Assembly (NCBI GenBank): GCA_017961325.1
Contig: JAGCXM010000005.1
Location: forward strand, 1 to 64,000
Direction: 5' to 3'
Length of the DNA stretch: 64,000 nt
Source of the DNA: a bacterium
GTDB taxonomy: Bacteria > UBP6 > UBA1177
The position numbers were made by a program, and so were the translations under genes. Under the pieces are notes generated by a model, which saw only the letters and a program-made list of their open reading frames with translations, searched no databases and was not told where the DNA came from. Each line of letters starts with the position of its first letter. Positions within the stretch are counted from its first letter, which is position 1. Shown piece by piece: positions 1-8,380 of the stretch.

Positions 1-699
1 ATAAGCAGGAATAATAAAATTATATTTTTGAGTCGCAATATCATAGGTAATGTATTTTCTGCCAACAGACCATTTTTGGGGATTAAGTTGAGCAGGATAG
101 AGGTTAAATCCAATTTTGCCTTCACTCATATTCCATGATTTGACTACACCGTGAGAACCGTCATGACTCCATGACCAAGGACTTATTTTTAAATCACATT
201 TGTGCATGGCTATATTTGTAGTATACATTTCATCGACTTCTTCTTTTGTCATCGGTTTCAAACTTTCAAGAACACACGGTGTTCCGCAGCAGGCGTATTC
301 AGGATATTCGTGACACAGTTTTTCGTTCTGCTCATCCCAAAGATTGCCGATGCAGATCGGATCGTCCGCTGTCGGCGCGTCGCAGTCAGGTCGGCAGAAA
401 GTTATTTTGCCGTCTTTGTCGTAATAAGGGAATGCTGCCTGACTTAACGGCGGATAACATTCATCAGAATCGGATTTTTCAGAATCGGAATCCGAATCCT
501 GTTCGGGTTTTTCATCAGAATCATCAACAATTTCCGAATCTTGAGCGCTAAAATCATGATCCGTCGTTTCCGAAACCTGCGTGTCACTGTCAGAATCAGG
601 AATTGAGTCGGAATCATTTTTTGCCTTGTTGCCTGACGAACAGGAAACAAAACTGAAAATCATTAAGAAAACTGTCAAAAACTTGAGCAATTTTCGCAT
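1..699 (-). CDS. Asp/Ser-rich lipoprotein, 3' end beyond window
   Basis: The frame is open from the ATG at 697-699 to the window edge (233 codons, no stop), so the gene is cut off at its C-terminus. The product starts with a lipoprotein signal peptide (MRKLLKF..., lipobox FVSC at about residues 17-20). A linker rich in Asp, Ser and Glu follows to about residue 76, then a Cys-containing domain with CRPDCDAP and ACCGTPC. Such a linker is typical of surface lipoproteins, and several others in this window share the plan. The start is supported by GGAG 7 nt upstream, and the gene begins 13 bp after the DHH phosphoesterase stop, so the two are probably co-transcribed. No function is recognisable; Ser rather than Asp follows the lipidated Cys, which favours outer-membrane sorting. 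Confidence 0.85.
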   Translation of the reverse strand, partial: MRKLLKFLTVFLMIFSFVSCSSGNKAKNDSDSIPDSDSDTQVSETTDHDFSAQDSEIVDDSDEKPEQDSDSDSEKSDSDECYPPLSQAAFPYYDKDGKITFCRPDCDAPTADDPICIGNLWDEQNEKLCHEYPEYACCGTPCVLESLKPMTKEEVDEMYTTNIAMHKCDLKISPWSWSHDGSHGVVKSWNMSEGKIGFNLYPAQLNPQKWSVGRKYITYDIATQKYNFIIPAY

Positions 700-712
700 T
701 TTCGCACTCCGC

Positions 713-1681
713 CTACAAATCAAGCGTTTCGGCGATTTCTAGAACTGCTTTTCTTCCTTCATCCAAAGTGCCGTAAAAGGTGAATCCTGCAGCATTTTTG
801 TGACCGCCGCCGCCGAATTTCTGAGCTATCGGAATGCAGTCGATGTTTCCGCGGCTTCTGATGCTGAATTTCCACACTTTTCCGGCTTCGACTTCGCGGA
901 TTCTGAAAATGATTTTGACAGTTTTTATTCTGCGTATCTCCTCAACGAAAGGATCGATTTCATCTATTGCAAGATTAAATCTTTCAAGCTGGTCAAGGGT
1001 GGTGGCGAAGAAAACGACTTTGCCGTCACGGTATTTTTCCATGCTCTGAATCACTTCGGCGAACATCGCGAACCAGTTTTCGGGCAAAGTTTCGAAAAAC
1101 TGCGAGCAGAAATCACCGTAATTTATGATGCCGGCGAGTTCCGAAACGATGAAAAGCGCCTCTTTGTCAGTGCTTGCATAGCGAAGTCCGCCGGTATCAC
1201 CGAAAATTCCGAAACAGATGTCCTCGGCTTCGCCTTTCGTAAGTTCATGTCCCAGACTTTTTGCCCAGCGGTATACTATTGCTGCGGTTGCGCTTGCATC
1301 TTCATCGGAAACTTCGGCATCATAAAAACCTGTCTCCTTGTGTCTGTGGTGGTCGAAAAGGATTTTTCCGCTTTCCGAAGCCGACATTTTTGCAAAAAAC
1401 GCCTCGCCGGTTCTTTCCGGAGCCGCACTGTCAAGTATGAAGTAAAGATCAGGTTCGAAATCGGGAACAGTCTCGCTGGCTGAACCTGAATTTTCCAGAA
1501 AAGCGCCGTTGTGGGGATATCTGTCGCTGCGGTAAAGATAAACATCCTTTCCCATCGACCTGAGAATCGAACAGACCGCGAGTGCACTTCCCATGCAGTC
1601 GGGATCGGGATTGACGTGTCCCGCAACGATTATAGTCCTTGCACTGCTTAAAATTTCATTGATTCTGCTGAAATCACTCAT
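713..1681 (-). CDS. DHH-family phosphoesterase (NrnA-like oligoribonuclease/pAp phosphatase)
   Basis: A 322-residue DHH/DHHA1 protein. Motif I is GHVNPDPDCMGS near the N-terminus, motif III is the FDHHRH that names the family, and motif IV is GIFGDTGGLRY. The C-terminal DHHA1 signature is GGGGHKNAAG. Members of this size usually degrade very short oligoribonucleotides or pAp, and some act on cyclic dinucleotide products, so the exact substrate is open. The Gly usually found in PDGD is Pro here (PDPD). An in-frame GTG lies 6 nt upstream, but the ATG at 1681 sits 5 nt after GGAGG and is the better start. A promoter-like TTTACA-16-TATACT precedes it. Confidence 0.85.
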   Translation of the reverse strand: MSDFSRINEILSSARTIIVAGHVNPDPDCMGSALAVCSILRSMGKDVYLYRSDRYPHNGAFLENSGSASETVPDFEPDLYFILDSAAPERTGEAFFAKMSASESGKILFDHHRHKETGFYDAEVSDEDASATAAIVYRWAKSLGHELTKGEAEDICFGIFGDTGGLRYASTDKEALFIVSELAGIINYGDFCSQFFETLPENWFAMFAEVIQSMEKYRDGKVVFFATTLDQLERFNLAIDEIDPFVEEIRRIKTVKIIFRIREVEAGKVWKFSIRSRGNIDCIPIAQKFGGGGHKNAAGFTFYGTLDEGRKAVLEIAETLDL

Positions 1682-1705
1682 TTTCACCTCCTAAAAAAGC
1701 GGTAA

Positions 1706-1733
1706 AGTATAATTATTTTGAAGTCCTTGTAAA
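1706..1733 (-). promoter_or_regulatory. Promoter of the DHH phosphoesterase/lipoprotein unit
   Basis: On the minus strand the -35 TTTACA (1728-1733) and -10 TATACT (1706-1711) are separated by 16 bp and lie just upstream of the DHH gene. Each hexamer matches the sigma70 consensus at five of six positions. Confidence 0.6.
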
Positions 1734-1794
1734 AAAAACAGACCGGTATTGCGATTTTGCTGCTCATCAAGCAGTGCTAAATATTTTTTAAGAT

Positions 1795-1822
1795 TTGAAA
1801 TAATCACGAATTAGTGCATAAT
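1795..1822 (+). promoter_or_regulatory. Promoter of the lipid kinase gene
   Basis: TTGAAA (1795-1800), a 16-bp spacer and CATAAT (1817-1822). Transcription would begin near 1829. That leaves almost no leader for the in-frame TTG at 1833 and supports the ATG at 1863. Confidence 0.5.
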
Positions 1823-1862
1823 CCCGCGTCTGTTGCTGAGAACGATTGAAACCGGGGCATCT

Positions 1863-2786
1863 ATGCTTGCAGTCATTATAAATCCCAAATCGGGTAAAAA
1901 ACATCTGAAGCGTCAGCGCCACTATCTGATGCTCCGGCTTGAAGAGCACTGTACCGCTTTCACGACCAGAGATACCGAGTACAAAGGGCACGCCACGGAA
2001 ATTGCGCGTGATTTTGTCGAATCGGGCTGCGACACGATCCTTGTCTGGGGCGGCGACGGAACCATAAGCGAAACTGTAAACGGCATCATGACGGCAGATA
2101 TACCCGAAGAAAAGCGGAAAAACATCCGGCTAGGGCTTATTCCGCGCGGAACGGGCAACGATTTCGGACGTTTCTGGGGTCTGACAAAAAATTACAGGAG
2201 ATCACTCGACATCTTTTTTGACGGCAGGCCTCAGCCTCTGGATGTGGGAAGGCTTACATATTTCGAAAACGGCATTGAAAAGCACAGATACTTCATCAAT
2301 TCTATCGGCTACGGCGTTGATCCTTTGACTTGTGTCTATGCAGACAAGCTGAAACCCTTCATCGGCTCGCACCATCTCAACTATCTTTTCGGACTGATCG
2401 CGGCACTTTTCAAACAAAAACCTGTTCCCGTCACGCTGAAAGTTGACGGGACCGAGTGCTTCAAAGCGGGACTTTTCACGATGAATGTCGGAAACGGGCC
2501 TTATTCAGGCGGCGGAATACGCCAAAACCCCGATGCAGACCCGCGTGACGGCATTTTCAACGCGATGTTTGTCGAAAAACCGACGCTCGGACAACTTTTC
2601 AAGGCGCTTCCGAATCTGTTTAACGGTCATCTCACCGATGTGCCAGTAATCCACACGATAAAAGGCAGTGAAATCGAAATTGAAACTGAACAAAGTATTA
2701 TCGTCGAGACTGACGGGATCTTAATGAATTACAAGGGAAACGGACGCCTGAGCTGCATTCATAACGCGATAAACTTTATTATTTGA
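1863..2786 (+). CDS. Diacylglycerol/lipid kinase family protein (YegS/DagK-like)
   Basis: A 307-residue protein with the DAG-kinase catalytic fold. It has the N-terminal NPKSG motif, the nucleotide-binding GGDGTISETVNG, and PRGTGNDFGR. The C-terminal beta-rich half includes NVGNGPYSGGG and ends with DGI.MNYKG. Family members phosphorylate diacylglycerol or related lipids with ATP at the membrane; the specific lipid cannot be read from sequence. A TTG start 30 nt upstream is possible, but the native-looking N-terminus MLAVIINPKSG begins at this ATG. It converges with hutH and overlaps that gene's stop by 8 bp. Confidence 0.88.
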   Translation: MLAVIINPKSGKKHLKRQRHYLMLRLEEHCTAFTTRDTEYKGHATEIARDFVESGCDTILVWGGDGTISETVNGIMTADIPEEKRKNIRLGLIPRGTGNDFGRFWGLTKNYRRSLDIFFDGRPQPLDVGRLTYFENGIEKHRYFINSIGYGVDPLTCVYADKLKPFIGSHHLNYLFGLIAALFKQKPVPVTLKVDGTECFKAGLFTMNVGNGPYSGGGIRQNPDADPRDGIFNAMFVEKPTLGQLFKALPNLFNGHLTDVPVIHTIKGSEIEIETEQSIIVETDGILMNYKGNGRLSCIHNAINFII

Positions 2787-4305
2787 GAGCACCGACTGCC
2801 TTTTCAGCCGTTTTGACTATTTCGTATTCCTTCTTGAGGACATTCATGAACATCGGGTGAAGGAACGCGTCGTTTTCCATGAAAGGAACATCCTTGCGGA
2901 TAAGTTTGTAAACTGGTTCGATTCCGATTCCTGCCTTCATCGGTTTTCTGAAATCGATCGCCTGCATTGCAGTGAGAAGCTCGATGCAGATGATTTTAAC
3001 GGTGTTTTCAACAACAGCGGTGCACTTTCTTGCAGCAGTAGTACCCATGCTGACGTGGTCTTCCTTTCCGGCAGATGTCGGGATCGAATCGACTGTTGCG
3101 GGGAAAGACTGCGTTTTGTTTTCGCTTGCCAGACTTGCAGCCGCGACGTGAGCGATCATAAAGCCGCTGTTGAGACCTTTGTTTTTAACCAAAAATGCCG
3201 GAGCCTGGTTGAAAACCGGGTTGATGAGCTGCTCGATTCTTCTTTCGGAAATGCTTCCAAGCTCAGAAACAGCCGCAGTGAGGTAATCCATAACGAGTCC
3301 GATCGGCTCGCCGTGGAAGTTTCCTGCCGAGATCGTCTCTTTTTCATCGGGGAAAATAAGCGGGTTGTCGGTGGAAGAATTGAGCTCTGTCGTGATGACT
3401 TTCTCAACGTGGCGAAGAGCGTCACGGACTGCGCCGTGAACCTGCGGAGCGCAGCGGAGGCTGTATGCATCCTGGACTTTCGGGCAGTTGCGGTGGCTTT
3501 CTCTGATCTCCGATTTTGCGATAAGTTTGAGAACGTTTTCAGAAACTTCCGCCTGTCCGGGGTGAGCGCGAACGATATTTACTTTCTGGTCAAAAGCACG
3601 GTCTGTTCCCATGATGCCTTCGATAGTAGAGGTGAGCGCGATATCTGCAAGTTTGAGAAGGTTGTGGACTCTGTGGACTGCAAGAGCGCCGAGAGCCGTC
3701 ATGACCTGCGTTCCGTTAATGAGAGCGAGACCTTCCTTAGCCTTGAGCGTGATGGGTTTTATCTTTTTAGCTTTGAAAACTTCAGCTGTATCGACCATTC
3801 TGCCGTCATCGGTCATTACGAAGCCTTCTCCGCAGAGAACTATCGCGAGATGAGCCAGAGGAGCAAGGTCGCCGCTTGCGCCGACACTGCCCTGTGACGG
3901 GATAAAAGGAATTATGTCTTTATTGAGGAGTTCGAGAAGTTTGTCAAAAGTCTCAAGTGAAATTCCGCTGAAACCTTTTGCGAGGACGTTTGCACGGAGC
4001 AGCATGATCGCTCTGACAGTCTCTTTGTTGAAAGGAGCGCCGACACCGATCGCGTGGCTGCGGATAAGGTTGATCTGAAGCGTTTCAAGGTCTTTGTGCT
4101 CGACTTTGACATCGCTCAGAATGCCGAAACCGGTGTTGATTCCGTATACCGCCTTGTCATTTTTAAGGATCGAATCGACAAATTTGCGGCATTTTGCCAT
4201 TTTTGCCCTCGTCTTTTCGTTGATCGCTACTTCAGCCTGACCTTTGGCAACCAAAACGACATCATCGATCGTGAGATTTTCACCGTTAAGAAAAACTTTT
4301 TTCAT
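2779..4305 (-). CDS. hutH: Histidine ammonia-lyase
   Basis: A 508-residue enzyme that removes ammonia from L-histidine to give urocanate, the first step of histidine degradation. The Ala143-Ser144-Gly145 triad in GSVGASGDLAPLAH forms the MIO electrophile. YGINTGFG carries the catalytic Tyr (residue 54), and LINGTQ, QDAYSLRC and STDNPL are further conserved active-site segments. The length is typical. The start is set by GAGGG just upstream of the ATG. The gene stands alone; the third pathway enzyme, hutI, is about 8 kb away and urocanase is not in this window. Confidence 0.97.
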   Translation of the reverse strand: MKKVFLNGENLTIDDVVLVAKGQAEVAINEKTRAKMAKCRKFVDSILKNDKAVYGINTGFGILSDVKVEHKDLETLQINLIRSHAIGVGAPFNKETVRAIMLLRANVLAKGFSGISLETFDKLLELLNKDIIPFIPSQGSVGASGDLAPLAHLAIVLCGEGFVMTDDGRMVDTAEVFKAKKIKPITLKAKEGLALINGTQVMTALGALAVHRVHNLLKLADIALTSTIEGIMGTDRAFDQKVNIVRAHPGQAEVSENVLKLIAKSEIRESHRNCPKVQDAYSLRCAPQVHGAVRDALRHVEKVITTELNSSTDNPLIFPDEKETISAGNFHGEPIGLVMDYLTAAVSELGSISERRIEQLINPVFNQAPAFLVKNKGLNSGFMIAHVAAASLASENKTQSFPATVDSIPTSAGKEDHVSMGTTAARKCTAVVENTVKIICIELLTAMQAIDFRKPMKAGIGIEPVYKLIRKDVPFMENDAFLHPMFMNVLKKEYEIVKTAEKAVGALK

Positions 4306-4416
4306 AATTCCCTCTCAATTCAAGTTCATAAAACAAAAAACGAGTGTGTATAGCATAAAAAACGGAAAAAAGAATTTTTAAAAAATATTGCGTTCGTAAT
4401 TTTTTGCATTATTATA

Positions 4417-4451
4417 AAATTCACACACAAACAATTGCTGAGTGTGTATTT
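4417..4451. promoter_or_regulatory. Inverted repeat upstream of the first AbiEi-like gene (possible operator)
   Basis: AAATTCACAC (4417-4426) and GTGTGTATTT (4442-4451) form a 10-bp inverted repeat with one mismatch and a 15-bp spacer. A TATAAAAT box (4413-4420) overlaps the left arm. GAGTGTGTAT also occurs at 4342-4351 and 4440-4449 as a direct repeat. AbiEi antitoxins are known to repress their own promoters through inverted repeats, so autoregulation is plausible but untested. Confidence 0.4.
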
Positions 4452-4477
4452 ATTTTAAAATATTTGGTGTTTTTGTC

Positions 4478-5083
4478 ATGAAAATTCAGGAAGTTGTGAA
4501 AAATGTGATTAAAAAACACGGCGGGATCGCAAAATCTTCTGACTTTGTAGAGAACGGAATAAGTGCCGTTGACGTCGTAAATCTCTGTAACGCGAATTAT
4601 CTTTGTCGTGTGCGCCACGGCTATTATCAACTTGCGGAACAAACTTCCGTTTCGGAAGAAAAACTACTTGCCAAGCTCGTTCCTGAAGGAATAATCTGCC
4701 TTGAATCAGCACTTTTTTACTACGGCTACAGCGACTTTACTCCGCGAGAATGGTCGATCGCGGTTCCCAGGTCAGTTTCAAGAGCAAAACTAAAAATTGA
4801 CTCTCTACCGCTGAAAGTTTACTATGTGCAGGAAAATATTTATGAACTCGGGAAAACGACACTCAAAATAAACGGCGTTTCCATGCATATATACGACAGG
4901 GAACGCACCATCTGTGATTGTTTCAGAAACAGATCAAAACTGGACAGCGAAATATTTAATAAAGCCCTCAACGCCTACGCGAACGACGAAAATAAAAACC
5001 TCAGAAATCTTTCGGAATACGCAAAAAAACTGCGTATATACAACAAAGTAACTGATTTAATGGGAGTTCTGCTCAATGGCTGA
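4478..5083 (+). CDS. AbiEi-like antitoxin/transcriptional regulator (first pair)
   Basis: A 201-residue protein resembling AbiEi of type IV toxin-antitoxin systems. The N-terminus looks like a winged helix (IKKHGGIAKSSDFVENG...VVNLCNANYLCRVRHGYYQL). The domain that follows is typical of the family: CLESALFYYGYSDFTP, then VYYVQENIYELGKTTL, then IYDRERTICDCFRNR. In characterised systems AbiEi counters the nucleotidyltransferase toxin AbiEii and represses the operon. A GTG 36 nt upstream is in frame, but MKIQEVVKNV at this ATG is the natural domain start. The next gene overlaps its 3' end by 8 bp, the usual antitoxin-then-toxin order. Confidence 0.82.
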   Translation: MKIQEVVKNVIKKHGGIAKSSDFVENGISAVDVVNLCNANYLCRVRHGYYQLAEQTSVSEEKLLAKLVPEGIICLESALFYYGYSDFTPREWSIAVPRSVSRAKLKIDSLPLKVYYVQENIYELGKTTLKINGVSMHIYDRERTICDCFRNRSKLDSEIFNKALNAYANDENKNLRNLSEYAKKLRIYNKVTDLMGVLLNG

Positions 5084-5984
5084 CATCGCTGCATCCGTCC
5101 TCGCAAGACTGAAAAGCAAAGCTGCTGAAACCGGCAAAAGTTATCAGCTCTGTCTTCAGCTTTTCTGTCAGGAAGAATTTCTGCGCCGCTTGGAAAAATC
5201 CCGATATTCCGAAAATTTTGTGTTGAAAGGGGGATTGTTTCTATATTCTCTGACCGGATTTGACAGCCGGGTGACTGTTGACGTCGATTTTCTGCTTCGA
5301 AAAATACCGAATACTACCGAGCAATTGAGAATTATCGTCGAAGAAATAATCAGAATTTCTACAGAAAATGAATTTATCACTTTTGAAATCAAAGATATCA
5401 ACCCTATAGCTCTGACAAAAAAATATGCAGGAATCGGAATATCGCTTATTGCAAAAATAAAAAATACGCGGACTCCTTTCGGGATTGACATCGGCATCGG
5501 AGACGTGATCGTACCGAAAGAACAGAAACTTAGAATACCTACGCAGCTTCCCGATTTCCATGCACCGACCATAAACAGCTATTCGATAGAGACAACTGTA
5601 GCTGAAAAGATAGACGCGATCCTTGATCTGATGGAATTTTCCAGCAGGATGAAAGATTATTACGATATTTACTACCTCGCTTCGAAATTTGATTTTGAAG
5701 GAAAAATCCTTGCCGAAGCTCTGCAAAGAACTTTTGCAAACAGAGGGCATGTTTTTAGAGCGAATCAGCTCAAAGAAATCTGTAATTTCTGCGATGATGC
5801 CGCAATGAATAAAAAGTGGGATGCTTTCCTAAGAAAATCGGCAATCGGAGCATTTGACTACGCAATAGTTTTATCAAAAATAAGTGATTTTTTGTCTGAA
5901 CCTTTCTTCTCCGCAATAAAACAGAAAGATTTCAATAAACATTGGTCTGCTGCAGAAGGTTTTTGGAAATACACACAAAAATAA
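5076..5984 (+). CDS. AbiEii-like nucleotidyltransferase toxin (first pair)
   Basis: A 302-residue member of the AbiEii/AbiGii nucleotidyltransferase family. The polymerase-beta-type core is visible as VLKGGLFLYSLTG (Gly52-Gly53) followed by SRVTVDVDF with Asp69 and Asp71 as likely metal ligands. Later come ETTVAEKIDAILDL and SSRMKDYYDIYYLA, the family's downstream Lys/Asp signature. Homologous toxins transfer nucleotides to RNA and are linked to phage abortive infection. The start overlaps the antitoxin end by 8 bp, so translation is likely coupled. All core motif residues are intact, so the protein appears functional. Confidence 0.85.
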   Translation: MADIAASVLARLKSKAAETGKSYQLCLQLFCQEEFLRRLEKSRYSENFVLKGGLFLYSLTGFDSRVTVDVDFLLRKIPNTTEQLRIIVEEIIRISTENEFITFEIKDINPIALTKKYAGIGISLIAKIKNTRTPFGIDIGIGDVIVPKEQKLRIPTQLPDFHAPTINSYSIETTVAEKIDAILDLMEFSSRMKDYYDIYYLASKFDFEGKILAEALQRTFANRGHVFRANQLKEICNFCDDAAMNKKWDAFLRKSAIGAFDYAIVLSKISDFLSEPFFSAIKQKDFNKHWSAAEGFWKYTQK

Positions 5985-6012
5985 TCGCATTTCTAAAAAA
6001 TCAGACTATAAT
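5985..6012 (+). promoter_or_regulatory. Promoter upstream of the two-TM gene
   Basis: TCGCAT (5985-5990), 16 bp, then TATAAT (6007-6012). The spacer contains CTAAAAAA and closely matches the promoter at 9256-9283 beyond the hexamers. Confidence 0.6.
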
Positions 6013-6096
6013 TTTCGGAGCTTTTTTCTGGAGGATTCTGACAATATCAGGTGCGTAAGATAAAAAAGTGGAATTTTTGGCGATAGAGAAATTTTT

Positions 6097-6534
6097 TTGA
6101 AAGAGATTAATGTGAAAAACTTGGAAAACAAAATGTCGGAAGAAAATCCTAAGAAATTAAGCTGGTGGCAAGTTCTACTATTGATTTCCACCGTGTTGCT
6201 GATCATGGGTTTGATTCTGGTAAATTTCATTTACTCCGAAAACAGATTCGTCATTACAAGTTATATTGTTATACTTGTGTGTCTCCTGATCATCGTTGCT
6301 TTGAGTAAGTCTTTTGACAGTTTTTCAATAGTCGGCGTTTTCAATCTTCGCCGTGAAGTTAAGGAAAACAAAGAAAAAATTGATAAATTAGAGACGATGA
6401 TGTTTCAATCTGTCAACAATAATCTGCAGGCATTGCAGAGTTCGCAGAATATCAACAACTTTAACTTTGATACTAAAACAGATATTGGCACATGGATCCA
6501 GCAGAAAAGGAAAAAGAGAAAGAAGAAGATCTGA
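6097..6534 (+). CDS. Two-transmembrane-segment protein, probably 5' part of a split gene
   Basis: The frame encodes 145 residues: a short polar N-terminus, two hydrophobic helices (about residues 25-46 and 53-70), then FNLRREVKENKEKIDKLE, probably a coiled coil, and a Lys/Arg-rich end. The start is uncertain: TTG 6097, GTG 6112 and ATG 6133 are all possible and none has a strong ribosome site. MMFQSVNNN near the end is echoed as LMFQSFNNT in the next frame, and the MDPAEKEKEKEE that should follow it lies in the -1 frame. This suggests one ancestral protein split by a frameshift in the purine-rich stretch around 6505-6530. No family is recognised. The neighbours (AbiE pair, ORF6N pseudogene) suggest accessory, possibly defence-related DNA. 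Confidence 0.55.
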   Translation: MKEINVKNLENKMSEENPKKLSWWQVLLLISTVLLIMGLILVNFIYSENRFVITSYIVILVCLLIIVALSKSFDSFSIVGVFNLRREVKENKEKIDKLETMMFQSVNNNLQALQSSQNINNFNFDTKTDIGTWIQQKRKKRKKKI

Positions 6535-7133
6535 AACAAGAATTGATGTTTCAGTCTTTCAACAATACTAACTGTTTTGTAAACAATCCTGACAGTCTTG
6601 AAATTCAGTGTATGGATTCAGCCGACAAAGAAAAAATAAAAGAGGAAGAGCAACAGCAGGAAGAAGAGAAAAGGGAAGAGACTCCAACTCACCGTCAGCG
6701 ATTAGACAGAGAAAAATTCGCCAAATTATTATTAAGAAAATATTGTGACAAAAACCAGCAGTCTGACAATCTATTATATGACATGAAAATTTCTGACACA
6801 TTTATCAGTGACAGACCAGTTGCGTTTAAAGCATATATAAGAGATGACGAAAAAGAGTTGTTTATTGACACTTTTCAAGCTTCAGCCTTTAGTTTTTTGA
6901 TTTCTCACGACCGTATTTATGTGAAAATAAGCAAAATCTTCAACTATCGCAGCACAAAAAATACAAATGCAAAAATGGTGTGTTTGATTGGCAAGCCGGA
7001 TTTTGATGAAAAGTTTGACATTTCGAAGTTGCAAAATGATTTCTGGCCGGCTATAAAAAATAACTTGCTTGATATCGTTCCGATTTCTTACACTCAAGAA
7101 GAATACGAATCTTGTTTAATTCTAAAATCTTAA
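6492..7133 (+). CDS. Unknown protein, probably 3' part of the split two-TM gene
   Basis: A 213-residue frame overlapping the previous one by 43 bp in the -1 phase. It begins MDPAEKEKEKEEDLKQEL, then LMFQSFNNT, then MDSADKEKIKEEEQQQEEE, so the segment MFQS-NN...MD-A-KEK-KEE occurs twice across the two frames. The C-terminal 130 residues form an ordinary soluble domain (RQRLDREKFAKLLLRKYC... to SYTQEEYESCLILKS) that I do not recognise. No ribosome site is obvious before the ATG at 6492, which fits either translational coupling or origin as the tail of one longer protein. I cannot tell a fresh frameshift mutation from a functional two-gene arrangement. Confidence 0.5.
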   Translation: MDPAEKEKEKEEDLKQELMFQSFNNTNCFVNNPDSLEIQCMDSADKEKIKEEEQQQEEEKREETPTHRQRLDREKFAKLLLRKYCDKNQQSDNLLYDMKISDTFISDRPVAFKAYIRDDEKELFIDTFQASAFSFLISHDRIYVKISKIFNYRSTKNTNAKMVCLIGKPDFDEKFDISKLQNDFWPAIKNNLLDIVPISYTQEEYESCLILKS

Positions 7134-7178
7134 ATTTCCCATGTTTCTGCTCGTTTTATATCTTTAAGTTCTGATTTT

Positions 7179-8076
7179 TCACAAATTCTTCAAAATTTCT
7201 TCAATCCAGACTGAATCAAGCACCTCAAATGCAAAACATTTTTTGCCGAGATCTTTTAAGGATGCGCCGATATGATAAAGTGTTTTATCGTCAATTATCA
7301 AAAAGCGGTCGTGGACTTTCGATGTGTGTTTTGTTGTAAGTAATGGATATTGTTAGTTAAATTTCTGAACATCATCTTCGCTTAATTTTGCTTTGGGATC
7401 TGTATAAATCGTGACTTTCACGTCTTTTTGCTTTTTTGAAAGTCTTTCCAAAACCGATAAATCGACATAATTGTCAATGAGAATGATTCCATGCCCTGCA
7501 CTCTGAATAAATGACTCGAATTTTGCGTAGGCATCAAAAATCTGACCTTGGAAAAAGATTCCCTGTTTGTCTTCGATTTTGTACCTGTCCATTTTGTCGA
7601 AAAGTTCATCAATACGCTTGTCGGATTTGATCAGATGAACTTCGGTAATTACCTGTCTTTTTTCAACAAATTCCAACCGCTGAAAAAGAGCAGAGTTTTT
7701 CTGCAAAAAATGACGCATTGCAACAAAAGCGTTCATTATTCTGATGCTTACCTGAACGGCAGTTTTACTTTTGAACAGAAGCAAGCATAGCAACCCCCTG
7801 TTCGGTAAAAACATAAGGCAGATACTGACGACCTCCTCTGGTTTCTATTTTTGAGGTCGCAATTTGCGACCTCAAAAACTCAAATTCCTCATGGTTTAGT
7901 TGGAACATAAAATTGGCAGGGAATCTTTCTATATTTCTTCTCACTTGCTCATTTAATCTTTTTGTTCCCACGCCATAAAGTTCTGCCAAATCACAGTCGA
8001 GCATCACTTGTATTCCGCGAATTATCAGGATTTTATCTTCAATTTTTATTTCAGGTGACAAAATTTCATTGTCCAT
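7179..8076 (-). pseudogene. ORF6N-domain protein, broken by a frameshift and an in-frame stop
   Basis: The start ATG at 8076 has GGAG 6 nt upstream. The first frame encodes a typical ORF6N DNA-binding domain (RGIQVMLDCDLAELYGV, RRNIERFPANFMFQL, YLPYVFTEQGVAMLASV). Near 7773 the frame is lost: the DNA fits a deletion of 2 nt or gain of 1 nt. The next frame continues KSKTAVQVSIRIMNAFVAM...GIILIDNYVDLSVL. A TAA at 7353-7355 interrupts it, but the same frame resumes with SKVHDRFLIIDDKTLYHIGASLKDLGKK and ends at 7179-7181, as intact family members do. Two independent lesions indicate a true pseudogene. ORF6N genes are common in phage-derived and mobile DNA. Confidence 0.88.
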
Positions 8077-8380
8077 TTCGAACTCCAAAGATGTTAAAGA
8101 AGAGAAGCAGATAAATAAAATAATAATTTTAATAAAAAATCAAGCTATATTTTTACATATTAGAAAATCTATAAAGAATATATATAAAGAAATATCTAAA
8201 TCATGAGTAATAGATCCGTTTATCCGTAACGCTGATTAGCGCACGGTTTCAAAAAACAAGTTCTTGAGGTTTCAAGAGATTTTTTTATTAACGCAGGCAA
8301 ATATTTGCCGAATTTTGAAATAATTTTAATATTACCGCTGTTTTTTTACCGTTTTTTGTTGGAGATTGCAGGGATTTGCG
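8077..8380. other. AT-rich intergenic region with weak hairpin
   Basis: About 300 bp between the divergent ORF6N pseudogene and the DUF58 gene. The first half is very AT-rich and shows no convincing gene. The hairpin TCTTGA-ggtt-TCAAGA (8262-8277) is followed by GATTTTTTT, which resembles a weak rho-independent terminator or attenuator reading rightward. No clear promoter with both hexamers was identified for the DUF58 gene. Confidence 0.4.

Noticed and set aside
2857-3897. Long open frame (346 codons) on the plus strand inside hutH
   Set aside because: Exact antisense of a well-conserved hutH; no ribosome site or domain; reflects codon bias.
6500-6530. Functional -1 programmed frameshift between the two overlapping frames
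   Set aside because: The purine run lacks a good X-XXY-YYZ heptamer in the zero frame and no clear stimulatory hairpin was seen; kept only as an open question in the findings.
7340-7800. Programmed frameshift or stop readthrough in the ORF6N gene
   Set aside because: No slippery heptamer at the frameshift, and a second unrelated lesion is present; ordinary decay explains both.
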